Positions 55,284-64,000 of a stretch of 64,000 nt of DNA are shown here, piece after piece. A program made the position numbers and the translations under genes. Source of the DNA: Lepraria neglecta. Taxonomy: Eukaryota; Ascomycota; Lecanoromycetes; Lecanorales; Stereocaulaceae. The stretch lies in assembly GCA_033220425.1 (NCBI GenBank), contig CM065648.1, positions 1,364,001 through 1,428,000 of the forward strand, in the 5' to 3' direction. Each line of letters opens with the position of its first letter. Within the stretch, counting starts at the first letter, position 1. Under the pieces are notes generated by a model. It did not search any database, was not told the origin of the DNA, and was given only the letters and a program-made list of their open reading frames with translations.

Positions 55284-56589
55284 TTGATTGGGTGCTCAAA
55301 CTCCGATTTCGTCCCTTGTCTTGAGCCTAGTCCCAGGGCGTTATACATGCTTAGCGCGTTCTCTCTAAGGATTATCGATCTCGTTCGAGCATGCAGAGAA
55401 TGTATAGAAGGTCAAAACCTCATCACTCAAGCATCTCTGCGAAACCCTGCAGCTCAAGCGCTTTCGCGTCAGCACTTAGATTAGGCAGGGCCGTCTCTGC
55501 CAACATCTTCGTTCTATCATTTAGCGCCCTGTTGCTGCTGGGTTCTTCTTCCGTTGGCCCTTCTCGGATTTGAATTGGTAGCCTCGGACCCTACTGGGTG
55601 TCAGCAGCCAGAACTCGCGTGGCGCAATATTGTATGCTTACCTTGGGCCCTGTCCTGTTTTGGCTCGCAGCTCTGTTGCGTAAGTCTTCATGGAATGGGT
55701 TGCTTTGTGTGCTGGCGCGAATGGCGGTAAAAAATCGATCAATGGTGTGGTGGTTGTGTATTTGTACAGTATTAGTACCCATCCTAGCATTCCTTTGGCG
55801 TCGAGGAGACATCGTATATATTCTCGATGGTGGCAAGAACACGTATAGCTTACCGTACGAGGGAAATACTGGGAGGTACAAATCGCGCTCCTGCGCCCTG
55901 AGTATTAAAATTCCCACGGGATAGATCTCTTCCTAACCTCTAGTGTACAGGAAGTTTCGTGGGAATTTTTGTATGTAGTTAAGGAAGTGTCTTATCTTCT
56001 TATCGAGTTCTTGAAAACATCTATCCATATTTTTGTCGAATTGTGCAAATTATCTATCCACCTCCTTGAACCGTCTATCCACCCCTGAACCGTCTATCCA
56101 CCCTTGAACCGTGCATCCATCTTCTTCTCTACCTCTTTAAACCGAGTTATAATGAAATCACGCTGGCCGAGAAACTCCTGCCTTATTCGCCTATCGTACA
56201 TATCAAATGTTCGACTCAGTATCGTGAGACTTCGTTTGACATATTCAAACAGCGGATTCTCTTCAGACGGTGGAGTTCGAGCGGTATCCCACCAGATGGC
56301 CCATCACGACAAGTGAGTGCGAGAATTCATACTCCATTTGTGATGTTGTCAGGCTACGCCTATATTATCGTCAAGATGGAAAGTAGTTTGATGCTACCAG
56401 ATGTTGATGATAATGTTAAGCCACTAAAACTCTGGTTGAGATCCGGTAAATATGGAAGTATTGACCAGATTATAAGGAAAAGGAAATCATTTAGAAGGTC
56501 AAAAAGAATCATACTGCGCCCCTGTACTGCCTTTGCGCATTTAGGCAGCACTCTAGGCAGCACCAGGCAATACTCGGAGGCAACCATTG
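55284..56589. other. intergenic region with a tandem repeat
   Basis: About 1.3 kb. A hydrophobic frame from about 55634 to 55924 (MLTLGPVLFWLAALLRKSS) is noted but not called; a repeat array occupies 56053-56120. Confidence 0.4.
56053..56120. repeat. tandem repeat, about 3.5 copies of 19-22 bp
   Basis: Units of the form CTATCCACC(C/T)-TTGAACCGT recur three times head to tail with small length changes, and the last unit is degenerate (GCATCCAT). Related but weaker copies lie just upstream. Confidence 0.75.
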
Positions 56590-56799
56590 AATCGTTTTGA
56601 AAATTACCAGTCAATACCGTTAGATCGTGATGAATTATGGGGCAGAAGGTGTTTGTTCATTGAGTTGATTAAAGAAGAAGAAGCTATTTGCATGCAGAGA
56701 TTTCAATGAAGACAGTGCTGACTAAGCAATTTCCCAACAGATCGCTTCTATATTTTAGGCACTAGAAATAATAAGTGAGAACGCCGCCTAAAACGGCGT
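56590..56799 (-). repeat. dispersed repeat block Y, copy B (with 111-bp insertion)
   Basis: Inverted match to 52646-52734. The block is split by 56628-56738, and the six-base string AGATCG appears on both sides (56622-56627 and 56739-56744), whereas copy A has a single such site. This looks like an insertion with target duplication. Confidence 0.65.
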
Positions 56800-56848
56800 A
56801 GAGACCATCTCGAATCAGGCGCCTTCTCACCTGTATATAAATAATCCG

Positions 56849-56904
56849 CGTAGTATGTGTGCAGGTGAATTACTTCTTCCGGTAAAGCGTACCCTATCCG
56901 GCTA
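56849..56904 (+). repeat. dispersed repeat block X, copy B
   Basis: Same orientation as 52421-52474, with GCGTAGTATG, TGAATTACTTCTT and ACCCTATCCGGCTA. X keeps its orientation while Y is flipped relative to copy A. Confidence 0.7.
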
Positions 56905-57092
56905 AACCTGCATGTCGCCGCTAAGCAGTCGATTAATCAGCAAGTGCTTGGCAGCAGGCTTTCTTTTCCGAACACCACTCTGAAGTCTTAACAACGTCAA
57001 GCTATATTTCAGAGAAGTACAATCCCAGAGTATCTTTCAAGCTTCTTTCTTACGTCACCGTGCCAATTGCCGTAGCTCTGGGACTTGTCATC

Positions 57093-58535
57093 ATGCTGTC
57101 CAAGTTAAGTCCAGGTCATTCACGATTCTCTCAGGAAGTCCCAGCATTACGGCGGAGAATACCTTATTCCAGTTATGCACCAGCTACCGTTTCTTCGCAT
57201 GCTCATCCAAGTAGCGATATCCATTCGTCGAGAAACACTTGGACCGGGCCCCGTGGTTATGGTGGGCGCCACAGACTTGATGAAGCACCATTTTCGCTAT
57301 GGGATGATGCCAAGGGTGACTTCCGCCTACCTACCCCCTCAGAGAAGAGTTGGTTGATTACTCGATACAGCGCTACAGCAATTGACTTTCAATTTCCTAT
57401 GATGGTTATCGAGACTGCAAATCCGCCAGAACCGCTACCTCTGACGGTGGCTGCTATAGCTGCGAAGTTCCTGCCCCCTCCATCCGTACTAGTTGACCGC
57501 AATGCCAACGGTATGAGACTAGAGCCGCTGGATGATGCAAGACCGATCAAATTCTCAAGAAATTACGCTGGTATGCGAGGACCTAAGGATCCTTTGCAGT
57601 TCAACTTCCGTAAATGGATCCAGCCCACAGACAAAGAATTGAAGTTGCTCGTTAATGCGCTATCTCGGTTCTGCAATCCCCGCTTGGTCCACATCTTGTG
57701 TCCCCGGATCATAGTAGAACTTTGCTGTGACGACCAGAGAACATACGAGCCAGGATCTCTGCCACGGAAAATGGGAGGTTATGCAGTACACTACCACCAC
57801 AACTTAGGATCTCCTTTTGAGGGGCTCTCCATAAGAGGAAGAGAGAGACTCATCAACCCAACAACTTCAATCCAAGATACGTCCAATTACCTTAACCTGT
57901 TTGACGAGCTCTGTCCAGGTGTTCGAGTATCGTCAGGGACGGTTACAGATGTTGGCTTAAGTGCTCAAGCTTCCATGTCTACGACAGCAGGCCTTCTTCT
58001 TCGAGATAATCATGGGCATCAAAGACTAACAGTTTCAAACCATGGCTTTCTGCATAGCAAGGAAGTCTTCCATCCTTCGAACAGCGGAACGCAAATTGGG
58101 GAAATCGGCGAGCGATGGGAGCATCTTGATATCGCTTTAGTGAAATTGAATCCGTCCGTGGAATTCACTAACAGTACCTACTTCGAAGCAAAGGTTCCAA
58201 GACGTCTACTTCGCGCCCATGAAATTCCTGATGGCGCTTTCTTTTCTGTGGATGGGATGTCAACCGGGATTGTGTTTATGCAGGCCCAAGGTCTGACACT
58301 GGATATTCCACCACGTCCTCAATCTCTTGCCGAAATCGATTTTCTCAAAATGAGGATTTATCGAGGCTTTGGGGCTTTAGGTGCAGTACCACGAGAAGGA
58401 GTATGCGGAGCGGCTTTTGTGGAAAATGGTTCGGAGGAAGGTGGCGTGGCCGGGTTTTTTCAGAACGGAAATACCGACTATGCGTTATCACCATGCTTAG
58501 ATGGACTCATAGATCGCTCGTGGAGCATTGTTTGA
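57093..58535 (+). CDS. chymotrypsin-fold (trypsin-like) protein with Cys in nucleophile position
   Basis: From the ATG at 57093 (MLSKLSPGHS) the frame gives 480 aa; upstream it stays open without ATG to about 56934, ending near the repeat block. The C-terminal half shows double beta-barrel features: strand-loop LTVSNHGFLHSK (His at the catalytic His position), LDIALVKLNPS (Asp), and GVCGAAFVENGSEEGGVAGFFQ in place of GDSGG, with Cys where Ser would be. The N-terminal half is a separate ordered region with repeated Pro/Arg motifs. Related fungal proteins with degenerate trypsin folds exist and are uncharacterised. Activity is not shown; the Cys could replace the Ser as in picornavirus-like proteases, or the site may be inactive. 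Confidence 0.6.
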   Translation: MLSKLSPGHSRFSQEVPALRRRIPYSSYAPATVSSHAHPSSDIHSSRNTWTGPRGYGGRHRLDEAPFSLWDDAKGDFRLPTPSEKSWLITRYSATAIDFQFPMMVIETANPPEPLPLTVAAIAAKFLPPPSVLVDRNANGMRLEPLDDARPIKFSRNYAGMRGPKDPLQFNFRKWIQPTDKELKLLVNALSRFCNPRLVHILCPRIIVELCCDDQRTYEPGSLPRKMGGYAVHYHHNLGSPFEGLSIRGRERLINPTTSIQDTSNYLNLFDELCPGVRVSSGTVTDVGLSAQASMSTTAGLLLRDNHGHQRLTVSNHGFLHSKEVFHPSNSGTQIGEIGERWEHLDIALVKLNPSVEFTNSTYFEAKVPRRLLRAHEIPDGAFFSVDGMSTGIVFMQAQGLTLDIPPRPQSLAEIDFLKMRIYRGFGALGAVPREGVCGAAFVENGSEEGGVAGFFQNGNTDYALSPCLDGLIDRSWSIV

Positions 58536-58957
58536 GTTATATATAGAGGAAGTAACCTGCTCCGCCCCGCAAACGGTCCTTACCGCAATACTCTATACAG
58601 CAATTTAGGCACGCGGCGGCCGTTTAAATGGATTCAAAGATTACATTTCAATACTGTTAGAAAGGTTCACCCCCTAACTGACCAGACCCTCTAAATGGGC
58701 AACCGTAGGACCGACGCCAATGACCCCTAGAAAGCCGCGCCTAGAGTAGCCCTAGCTGATACGTTCCGGAAACTAATCTTATCGCCTAAGCTATCAGCTC
58801 TAGGGCACTCTCCAGGCCACTTTCGGGCGTTAGCCCTACGGTTGCCCATTTAGGGGGTTTGGTCTCTCCCAGCCCTATCAAAAAAAGTCCCACGCTCTTA
58901 AGGCTCAAGGCTTTGGCGAGTTTATACAACTGCACCTCGACTTCAAATACGATCAAA
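58536..58957. other. intergenic region, TCP-1 alpha promoter
   Basis: About 420 bp. It contains a weak third copy of the dispersed repeat (58590-58665) and the palindromic element described separately, so promoter sequence is almost wholly repeat-derived. Confidence 0.5.
58677..58868. mobile_element. palindromic MITE-like element
   Basis: Left arm from about 58679 (GACC-AGACC-CTAAATGGGCAACCGTAGG) pairs with the reverse complement of the right arm at about 58830-58866 (CTAAATGGGCAACCGTAGG). Internal arms also pair (TAGAGTAGCCCTAGCTGATA with TATCAGCTCTAGGGCACTCT), so the whole 190 bp is a near-complete palindrome with no coding capacity, as in MITEs. It ends about 90 bp before the TCP-1 alpha ATG. 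No clear target duplication. Confidence 0.6.
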
Positions 58958-60848
58958 ATGTCAGGGATGTTCGAGCAGCCGAGAAACGCAGGCACCCTGT
59001 TCCTCGGAGGCACCAAAATCAGCGGAGCAGACATAAGAGATCAGAATGGTAATTACCGCGTTCATTTTCAATAGCTAAGAGACTAACGGCCGTACAGTGC
59101 TTGCTACACAGGCTATTGCCAACGTGGTGAAGAGCTCTTTCGGCCCCTCGGGGCTGGATAAGATGATGGTAGACGATATTGGGGTACGTCAACTCCGACT
59201 CGCGTGCAAGTGGGGAAATGCTGAGAGGCTTAGGATGTCACAGTGACCAACGACGGCGCAACGATACTGAGTCTTCTCGATGTGGAGCATCCTGCTGGGA
59301 AGATACTGGTTGACCTGGCACAACAACAGGATAAGGAGGTTGGTCATGGAGAGGCTGCAGCATTGGACATTCACTTATGGTGGACAGGTCGGCGATGGAA
59401 CAACGTCCGTGGTCATCATAGCAGCCGAACTCCTACGAAGAGCGAACGAGCTCATGAAGAATCGAATACATCCTACTACGATAATAACCGGCTACCGCCT
59501 AGCGCTCAGGGAAGCTGTGAAATACATGAGTGAAAACATAAGCACGAAAGTCGAGCACCTAGGAAGAGAATCTCTCATCAACATAGCAAAGACATCAATG
59601 TCAAGCAAGATCATCGGGTCAGATTCGGAATTTTTCTCAAATATGGTCGTGGACGCCATGCAATCCGTCAAATCAACCAACAACCGCAACGAAACTAAGT
59701 ACCCAGTCAAAGCCGTTAATGTTCTCAAAGCCCACGGAAAGAGCGCTCTAGAGTCAACACTGGTCAGGGGCTACGCTTTGAACTGCACAGTCGCCTCACA
59801 AGCCATGAAGACTCGAGTCACAGACGCTAAGATCGCCTGCTTAGACATGAACCTACAAAAAGAGCGCATGAAACTCGGCGTCAACATCACAATCGACGAC
59901 CCACAACAACTCGAACAAATTCGCCAACGAGAATCCGGTATGGTCATGGAGCGCGTCGACATGATCCTTAAAGCCGGCGCGAATGTCGTGCTCACCACAA
60001 AAGGCATAGACGATCTCTGCCTCAAACAATTCATCGAAAAAGGCGCCATGGCCGTCCGCCGCTGCAAGAAAGAAGATCTCCGCCGGATAGCGAAAGCAAC
60101 AGGCGCGACCCTGGTCTCCTCCCTCTCCGACCTCAACGGCGACGAGAAATTCGAAGCCGCTTCCCTTGGCCACGCAGAAGAGGTCGTTCAAGAGCGCATC
60201 TCAGACGACGAATGCATTCTCGTGAAAGGAACAAAGGTCCACACCTCCGCCTCCATCATCCTCCGCGGCTCGAACGACTACCAACTCGACGAAATGGAAC
60301 GTTCAGTCCACGACTCCCTCTCAGCAGTCAAACGGACTCTCGAAAGCGGCAGCATAGTCCCAGGAGGCGGTGCTGTAGAAACTGCATTACACATCTACCT
60401 CGAAGAATTCGCCGTCACAGTCGGCTCAAGGGAACAACTTGCAATCGGCGAGTTTGCGCAATCCCTCCTCATCATCCCCCGTACCCTCGCCGTCAACGCC
60501 GCCAAAGATTCCTCCGACCTAGTCGCCCAACTACGCTCCTATCACGCAACGTCCCAACGAATCCAAGACACGCCTCCCACCCCCTCCTCACCTTCGAAAG
60601 GGTCAAAGTCCCCGAATGCGGCGGAGCAAGACAAGACGCTGGCGAAGCGCAAGAACTATAAGAATTATGGACTTGATTTGACGCGGGGGAAGGTGGTGGA
60701 TCAGATCAAGGCGGGCGTGTTGGAGCCGAGTATGAGTAAGGTGAAACAATTGAAGAGTGCGGTGGAGGCGTGCATTGCAGTTATGAGGATTGATACGCTT
60801 ATCAAGCTGGACCCTGAACAGAGGGGGGATGATGGGCATGGGCATTGA
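58958..60848 (+). CDS. TCP1: T-complex protein 1 subunit alpha (CCT1)
   Basis: Exons 58958-59048, 59098-59183, 59234-59338 and 59388-60848 give 580 aa. The joined start [20 protein letters not shown], then [60 protein letters not shown] and [20 protein letters not shown] match CCT alpha; the ATP site GDGTTS and the [11 protein letters not shown] region are intact. CCT is the cytosolic double-ring chaperonin that folds actin and tubulin; alpha is one of eight subunits per ring. Intron 3 has an atypical GTTGGT donor but restores the conserved KEVGDGTT junction. Compared with yeast, a Pro/Ser-rich insert of about 20 aa follows residue SYHATSQ near the C-terminus, and the end is GHGH. Confidence 0.96.
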
Positions 60849-62143
60849 GCTAATGTTGGGGATGTAGCGGTGAATTAATTACCTCAAGTTAGACACGATA
60901 GCGTGGGAATGAAAGTCTTTTATGGCAGATTGTAAAGGCAAATTGCACTTGTTATATGTCGTTGCTGGCTCTTGTGGAGCTGGGCATTGGTTGTTTCTTT
61001 TGGGGTGAAGCGTATGCTACCTGTTGTTGCTAGCTCTCACAGAGCTAATTTCGTGCTGTTAGGAAAGGGAAAACGCCCGTGCTGTGTGTCATTGCTGGCT
61101 TAAGGAGAGCTATGTATGTGTCGCTGCGAAGGGGGAAAGGCCCATGCTATTTACCATTACTGGCTTAAGGAGAGCTGGGCATGTGTTATTGGCAAGGGCT
61201 AAACCCATATCATCTGCTACTGCGGCCCATCCTAGAGATGACAAGGCATTGTTGCAAAAGGGAGAAGCCTGTACTATCTGCTATTGCTAGCTTAAGGAGA
61301 GCTGGGCATGTGTTGCTGCGAAGGAGAAAGTTCATGCTATTTATCATTGCTCGCTTTCGTCGAGCTAGGTATGTGTTATTGAGAGGGGGATGAACCCATG
61401 ATGTCTGCCATTGCTATCCATCCTAGAGATAAGGAGGCATTTTTGAAAAGGGGAGAAGCCCGTGCTATCTGCCACTGCTCGCTCTCGTTAAGCTGGCTAG
61501 GTGTTGTCGCGGAGGGGAAAAGCCCATGCTGTCTGTTATCCCCACCTACATCGGAGCCTCGTCGGTCGTTAGAAAGGCAAGAAGCCTAAATTGTCCGTCA
61601 TCTCTGATGATAATGGAACTAAGATATATCATCTACAAGGGAAGAAACCCACAGTGTCTACTATTCCTATCTATCGCAATGGCAAAAACATGTCACTCAG
61701 AAAGCAGGTAGGCCCCTGGGGCCTCGAGCAAAAGAGAAGAATCCCATGTTATTTATCATCTCTGATGGCAGGGGAACCCAGAAGATACCATTCAGAAGGA
61801 GAAATGCCCATATAGTCTGCCATTCTTATCTACCGCAAAGGCGTGAACTTGTCATACAGAAAATAGTCAGCCCATATTAATCATCACTGTTAGCTACATT
61901 GAAACCAAGTAGCATTATCGCGGAAGGGAACAAGCTAGTAGGACACAGTTCTCCACGAGGGAAATCTCATCTTGCCTGTCTTCGCAAGCTATGTAGAGCT
62001 AAGTAGGCATCGTCGAGATGGGGAACGAACGGACCTGTGAGCTGTATTTGCTTCAAAGTCTCTCTGAAGCAAGCATCCGCCTATCTGGAAGCAGTGGTCA
62101 TAGAATTATTCCGGCCTTGAACCGTGCTCAAGCAACCTCTAAC
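60849..62143. other. intergenic minisatellite region
   Basis: Almost all of this 1.3 kb stretch between convergent TCP1 and ProRS genes is the tandem repeat at 60960-62010. Plus-strand frames in it are by-products of the repeat. Confidence 0.6.
60960..62010. repeat. degenerate minisatellite, about 64-bp unit, about 16 copies
   Basis: A unit containing CTTAAGGAGAGCTGGGCATG..., GGGAAAAGCCCATGCT and TGCCATTGCT-like segments repeats with period 63-65 bp; for example TAAGGAGAGC at 61101, 61166 and 61293. Copies become more divergent toward 61600-62010. Longest repeat of the window. Confidence 0.8.
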
Positions 62144-64000
62144 TCAGTAGCTTCTCCCGAAAAGACACCACGCCTCCGCTTTGTTCTTGCACTGCGGATT
62201 GCAGCAAGCAGTCTCTCCCTTCACGACTCCCTCCGGCTGATCGAACGGAATGCACAAGCTCTTCGCTCCCATGCTTGGTGCCCGCTCGTCTTGCGGCGTG
62301 TCGTCATTCTCTTCTTTCCGCGCGCTGAGATCCTTGATTTCGTCTTCGCATTTCTCTGTTAGGCAGGAGGGAATGAGACAGACGTTCTTCGAGTTCAGTG
62401 CTGGCACGAAGTCATCCCAGTTGGTAATCTTCTTCACGTGTGATTTGAACTTCTCGTCCGCGCGGTCGTAGAGATCCTTTTGAATTGTGTCCAGCAATCC
62501 CTGGACTCCAGTGGCTAGCTCAGAGATCTGAATTGTGCCCTTTCCTTCGATGTCGCGCCGCGATGTCGTAACTTGGTGCGCTGCGGCATCCTTGGGACCG
62601 AACTCAAGGCGTAGGGGTAATCCTTTCTGTTCCCAGTCGTTGAATTTCCACCCCGGAGAGTAGCCCTCCCGGAGATCCGTTTCCACGCGAATGTCTGCAG
62701 CTTTTAGGACCAGTGCCAACGCGTCGACTTGTTCATACAATGCTGCCCGATCTTGCTCCGAAGTCTTCGCTGTAATACCGACCGGGACGATGACGACTTG
62801 TCTTCGAGACACACGGGGAGGAACGACGAGACCGCGGTCATCACCATGTGTCATGACCATTACGCCGATTGTTCTCGTAGATAATCCCCATGAGTTCTGA
62901 AAGACGTTCAAGGGAGGTTTCTTTTCGCCTTCCTTCCCGGAAGGATCTTCGACGGTGATGCCGAACATATTGCTGAAGTTCTGTCCGAGGTGATGGCTGG
63001 TTCCTCCTTGTATACCTCGCCCCGTCGTGGAGATGAATCCCTCAACAGTCTCAGTGTAATCCGCACCGGCTAGAATATTATCAGCATCGCCGCTGGGAGC
63101 TATGGGGTGGGCACGTGGACCGACCAAATTTCTCTTTCTCAGTCTTGCGTCCTCGTATGACCGGAACCGCAAGTAATTGTTCGTATACTCCTGCGTAAAA
63201 TTCTAAGATTTGCCGAACCTCTGTTTGTGCCTCTCGCTGCCTCAGGTGCGCAGTGTGTCCTTCTTGCCAACTAGAACTGGGTCAGCCTACGAACAAGGGT
63301 GGGGGGAAGGGGGGGGGCATACTGGAATTCTCTTGTCCGCAGGAAAGGTTGAGGATGTTTGAACTCCCACCGAACCACCCTAGTACGCGTTAACTCGAAG
63401 CCCCACAGTGTAGACGTTCAAAGAGCTTTGGCTTACGAGTTCCACTGGTTGAGGCGTAGAGGAAGGTCTCGATGGCTTCGAATCCATTTGGCGTAGTAGG
63501 GGTACATGACAGTCTCTGAGGTGGGGCGTATGGCGATCTTCTTTTCTAGCGGGGTTTTGCCTCTGCCGCCAATGTCAATGTTCCCAGAGCACCCAATGCG
63601 ATTGTAAGGAATGGCTTACGCATGTGTGACCCATGCCACCTCGGCGGCGAACCCCTCAATGTGGGCCTTCTCTCGATTGAGGACTTCCTCAGAGACGAAC
63701 AGAGGAAATGCGCAATCGTCTACCCCGATCTTCTCAATCTTGTCACCGAACCAAGCTTGGATTTTCTTCCAGATAAAGTATGAGGCGGGCTTGAGTATGT
63801 AGCATCCTGAAATGTCGTAATAGTCAAGAAAGTCGCCTTTTGTCAGTACCTGCTGGTACCACCCGGAGAAATCATCTTCTCTAGCGACAGTGATGCCCAC
63901 CAGCTCAACACCTTCTAATTTTTTAGACGGCTTGCTCACTGCATTTCTAGCCTCCGACCTGCTAGCTTCTTTGGTTGTGTTGGTCGCGGACTTGTTTGCT
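62144..64000 (-). CDS. prolyl-tRNA synthetase, cytosolic type (5' end outside window)
   Basis: Exons on the minus strand: 63620 to beyond 64000, 63437-63562, 63323-63379, 63125-63270 and 62144-63069, introns of 52-57 nt, all in phase. The frame runs off the window with a Lys/Ser/Thr-rich linker ([13 protein letters not shown]) before [17 protein letters not shown]. Class II synthetase motifs are present: [15 protein letters not shown], motif 2 [16 protein letters not shown], and motif 3 [28 protein letters not shown]-type anticodon-binding region and the C-terminal zinc-like domain with [20 protein letters not shown] follow, typical of the archaeal/eukaryotic ProRS. The enzyme charges tRNA-Pro with proline in the cytosol. 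At motif 2 the junction reads REF-H-WQEGH where many relatives have Leu, set by an intron acceptor choice. Confidence 0.94.

Noticed and set aside
55634-55924. Hydrophobic 96-codon frame (MLTLGPVLFWLAALL...)
   Set aside because: Hydrophobic but with no splice partners, family resemblance or promoter context; possible relic only.
61084-61815. Chain of short plus-strand frames in the minisatellite
   Set aside because: They are periodic by-products of the 64-bp repeat and contain stops at different phases in each unit.
1-64000. CRISPR arrays, bacterial operons, riboswitches, phage or virus genes
   Set aside because: Nothing of the kind fits; the window is plainly nuclear fungal DNA and no spacer-repeat pattern was seen.

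Overview
This 64 kb window is nuclear DNA of a filamentous ascomycete (Pezizomycotina). The evidence is genes split by many short GT-AG introns (about 40-125 bp) with CTAAC/CTGAC-like branch sites, eukaryote-only genes (RAS, NUF2, TCP-1 alpha, GMF, cytosolic ProRS), intron-bearing tRNAs, and families typical of these fungi (DUF6594, DUF7587, AAA ATPases of the DUF7025/DUF3659 type, F-box-like proteins). The class cannot be fixed from sequence alone. All gene models come from reading frames, splice signals and protein-family resemblance; no transcript or database evidence was available.

Layout. 1-9.4 kb: 3' end of an unknown gene, a 901-aa disordered protein with an upstream ORF, a three-exon thioredoxin, a decayed DUF6594 gene (minus) and a small secreted protein. 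10.5-16.3 kb: a very large acidic, low-complexity protein of 1889 aa (minus), whose upstream region holds diverged tandem repeats. 18.3-23.8 kb: a dense conserved block with an SDR dehydrogenase, GMF (minus), a molybdopterin-binding-domain protein and Ras GTPase. 25.4-30 kb: accessory genes (DUF7587 with a frame break, thaumatin-like secreted protein, small unknown gene). 30.6-37.9 kb: NUF2, a tRNA-Gln-like gene, a 738-aa F-box-like protein and a three-repeat CxxC protein with a homopolymer frameshift.

39.5-46 kb: an AAA ATPase, an intron-containing tRNA and three small F-box-like genes. 47-57 kb: an accessory, repeat-rich stretch with two multi-exon membrane proteins, a RING/TRAF-type zinc-finger protein and copies of a scrambled dispersed repeat. 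57-64 kb: a degenerate trypsin-fold protein, a palindromic MITE-like element just upstream of TCP-1 alpha, TCP-1 alpha itself, a 1-kb minisatellite, and the 3' part of prolyl-tRNA synthetase running off the window end.

The genes are individually transcribed; nothing here looks like a biosynthetic cluster or operon. Housekeeping genes lie in compact blocks. Accessory genes lie beside repeats and several are broken (in-frame stops, frameshifts), as expected of faster-evolving segments. I did not find a coherent novel multi-gene system. The most interesting points are gene-structure oddities (an ATG-only exon, a GC-AG intron with an 18-nt exon, duplicated terminal exons), the A7 frameshift, a chymotrypsin-like protein with Cys in the nucleophile position, and the repeat elements.
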